Positions 11,325-19,472 of a stretch of 64,000 nucleotides of DNA are shown here, one piece after another. This DNA comes from JBAXTE01 sp037130365 (lineage in GTDB: Bacteria; Bacteroidota; Bacteroidia; Bacteroidales; WCHB1-69). The stretch is from positions 1 through 64,000 of the forward strand of contig JBAXTE010000007.1 of NCBI GenBank assembly GCA_037130365.1. Direction: 5' to 3'. The position numbers were made by a program, and so were the translations under genes. Positions within the stretch are counted from its first letter, which is position 1. Every line of letters starts with the position of its first letter. A model generated the notes under the pieces. The model was given only the letters and a program-made list of their open reading frames with translations. It did no database searches and was not told where the DNA came from.

Positions 11325-11393
11325 CATTATTTAAAAATAGATTGTTAAATTCTTATATTAGTTGCCTGATGTTAAATAATTTGGAAAAGCCAA

Positions 11394-11422
11394 TTGCCTA
11401 AAGACAAAAAAGTGTATTTTTG
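11394..11422 (+). promoter_or_regulatory. Promoter of the purF-like gene
   Basis: TTG (11394-11396), an 18-base spacer, then TATTTTTG (11415-11422) fits the Bacteroidota -33/-7 consensus. The ATG of the purF-like gene is 22 bases downstream of the -7 element. It lies back to back with the promoter of the giant repeat gene. Confidence 0.6.
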
Positions 11423-11444
11423 CTTTTTCAAAAAAAAATGAAAC

Positions 11445-13346
11445 ATGAGCGACAATATTAAACACGAATGTGGTATTGCCATGATTCGATTGCTTAAACC
11501 AATTGATTATTATATTCAAAAATATGGTTCTGCCTTCTGGGGGCTCAATAAGCTCTATTTGTTGATGGAAAAACAACACAACAGAGGTCAGGATGGTGCT
11601 GGTATTGCTTGCATTAAGTTTGATGTTCCACCAGGAACTAGGTTTATTAATCGTATTCGCTCTAACTCAAATACGCCAATTAAAGACTGTTTTGACCCGA
11701 CTTTCGATAAAGTTGCAGAGGTTAATAAGAACAACAGCTCTCTTTTATTAAATTCTGATTGGTTAAAGAAAAAAATTGATTTTGTTGCCGAATTATATCT
11801 TGGGCATCTTCGTTATGGAACTTTTGGGAAAAACAACATCGATAATCTCCATCCATTTGTTCGCCACAATAATTGGCAATCGCGAAATTTAGTGGTAGCA
11901 GGCAACTTTAATATGACCAATGTTGATGAATTGTTTGCAAAATTAGTTTCTATTGGCCAACATCCTATCGAAACTGCTGACACCATCACAATTCTCGAAA
12001 AAATTGGAAGCATTCTTGACGACAATGTAGAAAAGAACTATCGGAAATTAAAGGAAATTGGGTTAGATAAACAGCAAATTTCTTCTGAAATGGTTAACCA
12101 TATTGACATTCAATCAATACTAACCGATGCATCACAAAATTGGGATGGGGGATATGTAATTGGTGGAATGATTGGTCATGGTGATGCTTTTGTACTTCGT
12201 GATCCAAACGGAATACGTCCAGCCTTTTGGTTTCAAAATGATGAAGTTGTGGTGGTTGCATCCGAACGCCCAGCTATACAAACAGCATTTAACCTCACCG
12301 CTAATGAAGTAAAAGAGCTTGAACCTGGTCATGCGTTGGTGATTAAAAAAAATGGCTCAATTTCAAATGTTCAAATCAACAGCCGGGATTCAATTAAAAA
12401 GTGTTCGTTCGAACGTATTTATTTCTCTCGCGGTACAGATCAGGATATTTACCAAGAGCGTAAAAAATTAGGTGCTTTTTTGGTCCCATCAGTGCTAAAA
12501 GCAATTGATTACGATATTCAAAATACGCTTTTTTCTTATATTCCGAATACCGCTCAAGCTGCTTTTTTTGGGATGTTTGATGAACTCCGAAATTTCTGCA
12601 ATCGATTTAAAAAAGAGGAACTTCTCCGTCACAACGGCAATATCACAAGTGAACTTCTGGATAAAATTCTAGCATTTATGCCGCGAATTGATATGGTGGC
12701 CGTAAAAGATGCCAAATTACGGACTTTTATCACTCAAGACAGCCAACGCGACGATCTTGTGGCTCACGTTTATGATGTAACATACGGCGTTGTTAAACAA
12801 AATACCGATACCTTGGTGGTTCTCGACGATTCTATTGTTAGAGGAACAACCCTCAAGCAAAGTATCATCAGAATGCTAGACCGATTGAGCCCTAAACGAA
12901 TCATTATTGTTTCATCGGCTCCTCAAATTCGATATCCAGATTGTTATGGAATTGACATGGCTAAACTAAATGATTTTATTGCTTTTCAGGCAACTATCGA
13001 ATTATTGAAAGACACCAAACAAACTCAAATTATTAGCGAAGTTTATCAATTGTGTAATGCTCAGCAAAATTTTCCCAAAGAAGAAATGGTTAATCACGTG
13101 AGAAGAATTTACGCTCCATTTACGGCAGAACAAATTTCAGCAAAAATTTCAACCCTTGTAACTCCAAAAGGATGTAATGCTGATGTTCAGGTAATTTATA
13201 ACACCATCGAAGATTTACACAAAGCCTGTCCAGAGCATTTGGGCGATTGGTATTTTACAGGACATTATCCAACACCTGGTGGCATTAAAGTATTAAATCA
13301 AGCATTTATTAACTACATCGAAAACCGAAACGAAAGAGCATATTAA
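11445..13346 (+). CDS. purF: Amidophosphoribosyltransferase, long Bacteroidota form
   Basis: The product (633 aa) resembles glutamine PRPP amidotransferase, which makes 5-phosphoribosylamine in the first step of purine synthesis. The class II glutaminase nucleophile is Cys9 in HECGIAMI, so an eight-residue propeptide must be removed, as in other PurF proteins. The glutaminase motif NRGQDGAG follows near residue 48. The PRPP-binding loop VVLDDSIVRGTT lies at about residues 458-470. It is about 130 residues longer than the usual PurF of about 500, with extra sequence mainly between the two domains. Bacteroidota often carry this long paralogue beside a standard PurF, so it may not be the only copy. 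It has its own promoter and is not in a purine operon here. The family is certain; the exact reaction of this longer form is likely but inferred. Confidence 0.88.
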   Translation: MSDNIKHECGIAMIRLLKPIDYYIQKYGSAFWGLNKLYLLMEKQHNRGQDGAGIACIKFDVPPGTRFINRIRSNSNTPIKDCFDPTFDKVAEVNKNNSSLLLNSDWLKKKIDFVAELYLGHLRYGTFGKNNIDNLHPFVRHNNWQSRNLVVAGNFNMTNVDELFAKLVSIGQHPIETADTITILEKIGSILDDNVEKNYRKLKEIGLDKQQISSEMVNHIDIQSILTDASQNWDGGYVIGGMIGHGDAFVLRDPNGIRPAFWFQNDEVVVVASERPAIQTAFNLTANEVKELEPGHALVIKKNGSISNVQINSRDSIKKCSFERIYFSRGTDQDIYQERKKLGAFLVPSVLKAIDYDIQNTLFSYIPNTAQAAFFGMFDELRNFCNRFKKEELLRHNGNITSELLDKILAFMPRIDMVAVKDAKLRTFITQDSQRDDLVAHVYDVTYGVVKQNTDTLVVLDDSIVRGTTLKQSIIRMLDRLSPKRIIIVSSAPQIRYPDCYGIDMAKLNDFIAFQATIELLKDTKQTQIISEVYQLCNAQQNFPKEEMVNHVRRIYAPFTAEQISAKISTLVTPKGCNADVQVIYNTIEDLHKACPEHLGDWYFTGHYPTPGGIKVLNQAFINYIENRNERAY

Positions 13347-13433
13347 TATAATAATCAAACCCTTAGAATATTTAGCAATGAACCACATAATCGATTTATC
13401 CTAAAACATTTTTAATAATAAAAATTTATTACA

Positions 13434-13754
13434 ATGAAACAATTAACGCTATTATTTATCTTAAGCCTGATTTCTCTTTTAATTGCAGGTTGCTCTGATG
13501 ATAAACCAGTTACAGATTTAACCAAAGATCAATCTATTGAAATTGCCTTTGACACACAAAATCTATCTGATACTGCAGTAATTTTAACAACAAAGAAAAA
13601 CATCTATCTCAAAGGAGCACTTTTAAAAACAATTGTAGATTTTGACACATTGCCTTTCCCTGGTTTCAAATCTGAAGTAATTGAAGACGACAACGGAGAC
13701 AGCAAAAGTGTAACGATGCCTAAGGAATATGAATTTTTTATTACTGTTAAATAG
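13434..13754 (+). CDS. Small lipoprotein, unknown function
   Basis: This 106-aa protein begins with a basic n-region, a hydrophobic stretch and the lipobox LIAGC, so it should be cleaved by signal peptidase II and lipidated at Cys20. The mature part is acidic, with no recognised domain. It lies 87 bp after the purF-like gene on the same strand. It is placed in the envelope by its signal only. I do not recognise the family. Confidence 0.7.
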   Translation: MKQLTLLFILSLISLLIAGCSDDKPVTDLTKDQSIEIAFDTQNLSDTAVILTTKKNIYLKGALLKTIVDFDTLPFPGFKSEVIEDDNGDSKSVTMPKEYEFFITVK

Positions 13755-13823
13755 CAATTCGTTTCTAAATTTGTAATGATTGCATAAAATCTATTTTAAT
13801 GTTTTATGTTTATAAAAAACAAA

Positions 13824-14105
13824 ATGAAAAAGTCAAAAATTATTGAACTTATATTTGTAGCTGGTATGGTAGCCGCATGCAGTAACAACAAAGATCCACA
13901 AAGCAAAATGCATATCCGAGGCGATTCTACTAGTAGTTATACCACAAATCGTGGCTTTGGATATTACCATTTAATCCCTTTCGGCTTTATGTCGGGGATG
14001 AATAGATACTCCCATGGTGGCTACGAATCAAATCAATTTTCAAGTAAGGCAACGCCTCGGATTTCTCGTGGGGGATTTGGTGGAAGCACACGCGTTGGAG
14101 GTTAG
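13824..14105 (+). CDS. Small Gly/Ser-rich lipoprotein, YgiB-like
   Basis: The start is taken at the second Met (MKKSKIIEL), which puts the lipobox VAAC at a normal distance; the upstream Met at 13806 would add six residues. The lipidated Cys is followed by a short low-complexity mature part (about 73 residues) rich in Gly, Ser, Tyr and His. It ends with an SRGGFGG-type tail, which recalls the C-terminus of enterobacterial YgiB/YjfM (DUF1190) lipoproteins. Those genes sit directly beside ygiC/yjfC-type glutathionylspermidine-synthase-like genes, and here the next gene downstream is exactly that type. The link is therefore from both tail and context. Biochemical function is unknown. Confidence 0.65.
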   Translation: MKKSKIIELIFVAGMVAACSNNKDPQSKMHIRGDSTSSYTTNRGFGYYHLIPFGFMSGMNRYSHGGYESNQFSSKATPRISRGGFGGSTRVGG

Positions 14106-14357
14106 ACTGAAGGTCGAAGAAATGAAAAAGAGAGTTTGAAAAATTTAAAAATTTGGCAATATGTGTCTAAATATATTTCGTGATCACAAGTCATCTTTTC
14201 ACCTCTTTTTTTATTATAAACAAAAATAATAAGAGTAGCGTGGACGCTAAAACTTGAAATAAAATTTGTTTTTTAATATTGTGCGCAGTTAGGAGACTTC
14301 GCACATAATTTTGAGATGGATTTATTTTTAACTTTATAACTTTACAAACTGATTTAT

Positions 14358-15497
14358 ATGCAACGATTTAATGCAATACCGCGATACGATTGGAAGAAAC
14401 GAGTAGAAGAAATTGGATTCGGATTTCACACACTTGATGATACTTATTGGGATGAATCTGCGTATTACCAATTTAAATTATCTCAAATTGAAGAAATTGA
14501 AAAAGCTACAGCTGAGCTTTTCGATCGGTGTCTTGATGCTGTTCAATATGTGATAGACCATAAACTTTACGATAAATTCCATATCAATCCTGCATTTATT
14601 CCGATGATTGAGAAGTCGTGGAACGATGATTTTCCTTCAATTTATGGACGCTTTGATTTTGCCTACGATGGAATCAATCCGCCCAAAATGTTAGAATTTA
14701 ATGCCGATACACCCACCTCTTTATACGAAGCCAGCGTGGTGCAATGGTATTGGCTTCAAGATGTCCACAAGGATGCTGACCAGTTTAATTCAATGCACGA
14801 AAAACTGGTAGATTATTGGAAAGAATTAAAACCATACCTCAACAATGGAAAAATTCATTTTGCGTGTGTTCAAGATTCATTAGAAGATCTAACTACCGTA
14901 GAATATCTCAGAGATTGTGCTATGCAAGCGGGATTAGACACAGAATTTGTATTTATTGAAGACCTTGGTTGGGACAATCAAAAAAGATTTTTTGTGGATA
15001 TGGACGAAAATCCGGTGACCAATATTTTTAAACTTTATCCTTGGGAATGGCTTACCCATGAAGATTTTGCCCAAAACATTTTACAAGATTCAAACAACAC
15101 TATTTGGATTGAACCAGCTTGGAAAATGATTCTCTCGAACAAAGCAATTTTGCCAATTTTATGGCAATTATTTCCTTATCATCCAAATTTATTGGCAGCA
15201 CATTTTGACGCTTCTCCTTTGGGAAACGATTATGTGAAAAAACCAATTTTGTCGCGAGAAGGCGCCAATGTTACAATTGTAAAATATGGTGGTGTACTAG
15301 AAGAATCTTCAGGCGATTATGGCGACGAAGGCTTTATCTACCAAGAGTATTTTCAACTACCTCAATTCTTAGATAATTATCCTGTAATTGGCTCTTGGAT
15401 AATTGGTTGCGAACCAGCAGGTATTGGAATTAGAGAAACTAAAACTAGAATTACAGATAATCTTAGCCGTTTTTTGCCACATATTATCAAAGATTAA
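14358..15497 (+). CDS. Glutathionylspermidine-synthase-like ATP-grasp ligase (YgiC/YjfC family)
   Basis: The 379-aa product matches the glutathionylspermidine synthase preATP-grasp family in length and motifs. Examples are the N-terminal WKKRVEEIGF segment, the FDFAYDG and LEFNADTPTSLYEAS signature near residues 105-125, and a C-terminal GDEGFIYQEYFQLP segment ending GIGIRETKTRIT. These C-N ligases join a carboxylate to an amine using ATP. Stand-alone YgiC/YjfC proteins lack the amidase half of E. coli Gss, and their true substrate is not established. It follows a YgiB-like lipoprotein, the same order as in Enterobacteria. I see no signal peptide, so it is cytoplasmic. Confidence 0.88.
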   Translation: MQRFNAIPRYDWKKRVEEIGFGFHTLDDTYWDESAYYQFKLSQIEEIEKATAELFDRCLDAVQYVIDHKLYDKFHINPAFIPMIEKSWNDDFPSIYGRFDFAYDGINPPKMLEFNADTPTSLYEASVVQWYWLQDVHKDADQFNSMHEKLVDYWKELKPYLNNGKIHFACVQDSLEDLTTVEYLRDCAMQAGLDTEFVFIEDLGWDNQKRFFVDMDENPVTNIFKLYPWEWLTHEDFAQNILQDSNNTIWIEPAWKMILSNKAILPILWQLFPYHPNLLAAHFDASPLGNDYVKKPILSREGANVTIVKYGGVLEESSGDYGDEGFIYQEYFQLPQFLDNYPVIGSWIIGCEPAGIGIRETKTRITDNLSRFLPHIIKD

Positions 15498-15598
15498 TTT
15501 AATAAAACACGTATCATTTCTTTTATAATCTATTTTCTTTTTAAAAATAAATGTATCTTTATTCCTGAAAATTGAAGCCTAAATTAAAAACCAAGGAT

Positions 15599-16255
15599 AT
15601 GATTACAGAAAAAGATTTAGAAACCATTTTTAAGGATCAAGTTAATATTAAGGGCTTGCCAGGAACAAAAATGGAAAATTTTGCGGAGGATTTTAAAGCC
15701 TTTGTGAATAAATTAAATGCCCACAAAGATGTATTAATCACGCATCTATTTGTTGGGAATCCTTCCCAGATAGGGAATAAATTGTGGCAGAGTTATGTAG
15801 TAAAACCATTAGGATTTGAAATGGAACAAGAAATGTGTTCCTTTTATTCCCAATTTTCTTGTATTGATTTAAGATGGATAAATATCAACCATCCAAAATA
15901 TAAAGGAAAAAAGTTTAAAAAATTCAAATTATATGTTGTTCCTTCCAAGTTAGATGTGGATGATGATAGTGGTACTGCAAAAAATACGTTAATAACCAAT
16001 GTACTTGGGTTGTTTGATAAAAAAAATCGTGTGGTTGCTCAGCCTGAAGGGTATAATTTGTACTACTTCAACTACTCCCATTTTTTTTCCGGTCAATTAG
16101 CTTTTAATGTAAACAAGGAGAAAAAGGAAATTGAACTTTATGTTGGCGATGATTATTTTGCAGATGTAAGACCACTCAACATGGACTTTCCAACTTATAT
16201 GTATAAATTGATTGAGTTTAGTGAGGAAAGAATTAACGATGCAGCCATCGAATAA
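15599..16255 (+). CDS. Conserved-looking cytoplasmic protein, unknown function
   Basis: I start this gene at the ATG at 15599, which has AAGG just upstream; an in-frame TTG at 15572 would add nine residues. The 218-aa product has no signal peptide or membrane segment. It is rich in Lys, Phe and Tyr, with a run of aromatic residues in the second half (YNLYYFNYSHFFSG). I do not recognise the family. It stands alone between the ATP-grasp gene and the M20 amidohydrolase, with its own upstream gap of about 100 bp. Confidence 0.65.
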   Translation: MITEKDLETIFKDQVNIKGLPGTKMENFAEDFKAFVNKLNAHKDVLITHLFVGNPSQIGNKLWQSYVVKPLGFEMEQEMCSFYSQFSCIDLRWININHPKYKGKKFKKFKLYVVPSKLDVDDDSGTAKNTLITNVLGLFDKKNRVVAQPEGYNLYYFNYSHFFSGQLAFNVNKEKKEIELYVGDDYFADVRPLNMDFPTYMYKLIEFSEERINDAAIE

Positions 16256-16339
16256 CACTTTTGTTTTTTTATTCTACCGATTCTCTTAAATCCAAGATTC
16301 TTTACTGATGTTTTCATGTGATATTCTGTCCGAATTTTC

Positions 16340-16347
16340 TACTTTTG
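16340..16347 (+). promoter_or_regulatory. -7 promoter element of the M20 amidohydrolase gene
   Basis: TACTTTTG matches the Bacteroidota TAnnTTTG element and lies 20 bases before the GTG start. No good -33 TTTG is visible at the right distance; a TTTT at 16311 is 25 bases upstream. Confidence 0.45.
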
Positions 16348-16367
16348 CAAAAACGAATGTTTAAAGT

Positions 16368-17462
16368 GTGAAAAGTAAAGAGAACAGAGCCTTTCTTAAT
16401 CGTTGTGCCGAAGTAAGCGGACACGAGATTAAAACTCATGATTTTATTGTTGAGGTATTAAGTTCCCTTAATCCCACAAAACTTTATACATCAACTGGTG
16501 GGCATGGTGTTTTAGCTGAATTTAAATTTTCTAAGCAAGGAAAAACATATTTGTTTCGAGCCGATATGGATGCCGTTGGTTTGCATCCTGATAATGCTAA
16601 ACATAGTTGTGGGCATGATGGTCATATTGCAATTTTACTAGATTTTGCAACTCAGCTAATTCAAAAACCTCTTACGGAGGGCACTATTTTGCTTTTATTT
16701 CAGCCTTCTGAAGAAAACGGAAATGGAGCCAAAGCAATTTTGAATTCAAAAGTTTTGCAAAATTACTCCATTGATTTTGCCTTCGCATTGCACAATATTC
16801 CTGGGTACCCACTCGGAAATGTGTTGAGTAAATCTGGTTGTTTTTCTAGTGCAGTATTATCTTGTGAAATGCATTTTTTTGGAAAAAGCTCACATGCATC
16901 AGAACCCGAAAAAGGTATTTCCCCTCAAAATACTATGTTTGAAATTGCTTCGAGTATTCAGAAATTACAAAACTCAAACTTTTCTTCAAATGATTATTTT
17001 TTAGCGACTTTAGTGGAGTTGCATCTTGGCGAAGAAACATACGGGGTAGCCCCTGGTAATGGCATATTGCGTTGGACTTTTCGTGCAAAATCAAATGCAG
17101 TTTTAAAATCCAATATTACAGCGATTGAATCTCTATCTCACGAAATTGCAATAAGAACAAAAGAGCTAAATTTTTCAATAAATTATTTAGAAGAGTTTTA
17201 CGCCAACGAAAACAATCCTTTGGCTGTAGAAATAATTACCAAAGCAGCCAAAAACTGTAAATTAGACTACACTTCGTTGGAAGAAGGATTTCGTTGGGGA
17301 GAAGATTTTGGCATTTTAACACAACAAATTCCTGGTGCTATGTTCGGAATTGGTGCTGGAGAAAATTGTCCGCCATTACATTCCCCCGACTACAATTTTC
17401 CCAATGAGTTAATTGAAATTGGAAGTCGGTTGTTTTACGAAATTGCATCAAATAGAAAATAG
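16368..17462 (+). CDS. M20 family metallo-amidohydrolase
   Basis: This 364-aa protein belongs to the M20D amidohydrolases (IAA-amino-acid hydrolase, HipO, N-acyl-amino-acid deacylase). Visible metal and catalytic motifs are RADMDAVG, HSCGHDGHIA, the EEN-G-A motif where the family has EEGGGGA, ALHNIPG, and the C-terminal HSPDYNFP. The lid domain lies between, near residues 170-280. The start is GTG, 20 bases after a good -7 element. It hydrolyses an amide bond between an acyl group and an amino acid; the exact substrate cannot be read from sequence. The gene stands alone and is convergent with the TPR operon. Confidence 0.88.
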   Translation: MKSKENRAFLNRCAEVSGHEIKTHDFIVEVLSSLNPTKLYTSTGGHGVLAEFKFSKQGKTYLFRADMDAVGLHPDNAKHSCGHDGHIAILLDFATQLIQKPLTEGTILLLFQPSEENGNGAKAILNSKVLQNYSIDFAFALHNIPGYPLGNVLSKSGCFSSAVLSCEMHFFGKSSHASEPEKGISPQNTMFEIASSIQKLQNSNFSSNDYFLATLVELHLGEETYGVAPGNGILRWTFRAKSNAVLKSNITAIESLSHEIAIRTKELNFSINYLEEFYANENNPLAVEIITKAAKNCKLDYTSLEEGFRWGEDFGILTQQIPGAMFGIGAGENCPPLHSPDYNFPNELIEIGSRLFYEIASNRK

Positions 17463-17500
17463 TTTTCAGCTTCTTTTTTTAATATCAAGCCATTATAACA

Positions 17501-18121
17501 TTATTTAATCAAAGCCATTCCTTCGGTCGCAGATTTATCGTTTGGACTAATTAATAGCACTTTTGAAAAGAGTATTTTTGCTTCACGAGTTTTGCCCATA
17601 AAATAACTAGTCCAAGCAAACATCAACATCGAATCGTAATCAAAAGGATAGAGATTAGCGCATTTTTCAAAATGTTTGTAAGCTACTGCATACTCTTTTT
17701 TATTGTAATAAATTAATCCAACATTATAATTTGCTTTGGTGTTTTGAGGGTCAATTTTTAAAATTTCTAGGTATTGCTCTTTCACCAATTCCCAATTTCC
17801 AACTAAAGAGGCTGGCATAATATATCCAAACTTAGCTTCGATAGAAAATTGATTTAACTTAATCGCTTTTTCGTAGTAGCTCATCGATGTAGTTTGTTGA
17901 GCAACTAAGTAATTCAGCCATCCTAAGCGGAGATTCATTTCGTATGAATTTTCATCATAAATTGCTTTTATCACATTAATTGCATCTACATATTTAGCCG
18001 CTTTTTCTAGCTTATAACTTGAACTAAAAGCAACCATTTGACTTTGAGAAACTTGTGCTGAAGCAAACTGCATCATGGCGGTAATTGCTAATAAAATCAT
18101 TGATTTTTTTAAAAATTCCAT
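17501..18121 (-). CDS. Exported TPR-repeat protein
   Basis: The 206-aa product has a signal peptide ending FASA and then at least four tetratricopeptide-like helical pairs. The clearest is NTKANYNVGLIYYNKKEYAVAYKHF-type sequence near residues 129-153. It overlaps the upstream gene by 13 bp, so the two are translationally coupled. It is the last of four genes read from 23161. The TPRs suggest a periplasmic binding or assembly partner for the outer-membrane TPR/barrel protein just upstream. No specific function is known. Confidence 0.8.
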   Translation of the reverse strand: MEFLKKSMILLAITAMMQFASAQVSQSQMVAFSSSYKLEKAAKYVDAINVIKAIYDENSYEMNLRLGWLNYLVAQQTTSMSYYEKAIKLNQFSIEAKFGYIMPASLVGNWELVKEQYLEILKIDPQNTKANYNVGLIYYNKKEYAVAYKHFEKCANLYPFDYDSMLMFAWTSYFMGKTREAKILFSKVLLISPNDKSATEGMALIK

Positions 18122-19470
18122 AATAACCCTCCTGTAATTGTTTGTTTTTGAAATGAATAATTTGAATACTCTATAATATTTGGTGTTGTCATTTTTGCGG
18201 ATTCTTTATCGCTCGTTAAACTAGAATATTGATATTTCAGTGAAACTTTAATCTTCTTTAGCACAAGCGTTAATGTGGCATTAGTCATCATGGTATATTT
18301 ATTTGGAGTATTAAAAAACAAGAAACCATTTGCAATCTGACTATCTTGAATATTTCCTCCATAATATGCTACTTCGCCCCAAAGTTTGCCAGTTAACTTC
18401 CCTCCTGCTTTCAATAAATAAAAGGATTTACTTTTGTCATAATTGGTAGGAAACAGTCGTGCAGGTCCTTTTGCACTATTTGCACTATACATTGTACTAA
18501 AATATAAATTTAAATTAGACAAAGGAAACCAAGTGACCCCAATAGATGTTTGTAAATGGTTGGTGTTATTGAGATTATTGTTTGAAACCTCTCCAACAAA
18601 GACAAAATTGCGATAGTATTTTTCTAAACTTATTCCTAAAATCCCATCGTTAAACAAAAGTGTAGTATCTGTTGATGCCATTGATCCCTTCTGTAAAACA
18701 CTTTTATTGTTTATCTTATGAAAATAAGTCGCTAAAACGAGCCCCTTTGCTAGTCTAATTCTTGGGTTAACGTAAAATTGGTTCTGAGTTACTATAATAT
18801 CTGATTCGGTGGTGATTAGCTTTGGAATTAGTGGGGGTAATTGTTTTTCAAAAGTAGTTTTAGTTGCAGAAGTACCCAGGGATGTATAGCCATAAAAAAC
18901 AGTTAACCAAGATGTTAATTGATTTGTTAGACCTATAAATCCATAATTCAAAGTGTTACTTTTAGTTGAAGTTTCATAAACGTTTTCACTGGTTCGAGGA
19001 AGCGGAGTCGGCGTATAATTGCTTGATGGCGAAACCCCAAATTCAAGATATGCCCCGCTAAAAAGTGGCGTTTTTTTAAACATGGGCTGTGTTTTGAGAG
19101 TATCACTTAGGATTTTTCCAATAGCTTCCGCATCAGCTGTTCGACCAGAATATTTGTATGACAAGTAAAGATAACTATTTGTAAAATCATCTTGTGAATT
19201 ATACGACCGTGCCTTTTCTAACTGGGTAATGGCTTTAGTATATTTTTCCTGATAAAAATAAGCAACTCCCATACGCAAACGCAAGTAAAAATAATCGTGA
19301 CCACTTTTTAGCCCAATATTTCCAACAATTATTAATGAATCCCATTGCGATGTATAATAGAGATCTATGGTTTTCTGCTCAACTTCCGTAAAGCTTAAAC
19401 GGTCTTGTGATTTCCCAAAAAAAGGAATTATGATAATCAGAATTAAAAGTAATATGTGTTTTCTTGTCAT
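18109..19470 (-). CDS. TPR plus outer-membrane beta-barrel protein
   Basis: The 453-aa product has a signal peptide (hydrophobic LLLILIIIIPFFG, cut near SQ). A TPR-like region occupies about residues 25-120. The rest is rich in alternating hydrophobic and polar strands and ends in Phe, as outer-membrane barrels do. This is the layout of YaiO-like outer-membrane proteins. It starts 2 bp below the stop of the urea-transporter/M23 gene and overlaps the next TPR gene, so these three are one translation-coupled unit. A role in the export or assembly of a surface product is plausible but unproven. Confidence 0.75.
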   Translation of the reverse strand: MTRKHILLLILIIIIPFFGKSQDRLSFTEVEQKTIDLYYTSQWDSLIIVGNIGLKSGHDYFYLRLRMGVAYFYQEKYTKAITQLEKARSYNSQDDFTNSYLYLSYKYSGRTADAEAIGKILSDTLKTQPMFKKTPLFSGAYLEFGVSPSSNYTPTPLPRTSENVYETSTKSNTLNYGFIGLTNQLTSWLTVFYGYTSLGTSATKTTFEKQLPPLIPKLITTESDIIVTQNQFYVNPRIRLAKGLVLATYFHKINNKSVLQKGSMASTDTTLLFNDGILGISLEKYYRNFVFVGEVSNNNLNNTNHLQTSIGVTWFPLSNLNLYFSTMYSANSAKGPARLFPTNYDKSKSFYLLKAGGKLTGKLWGEVAYYGGNIQDSQIANGFLFFNTPNKYTMMTNATLTLVLKKIKVSLKYQYSSLTSDKESAKMTTPNIIEYSNYSFQKQTITGGLLWNF

Positions 19471-19472
19471 AA

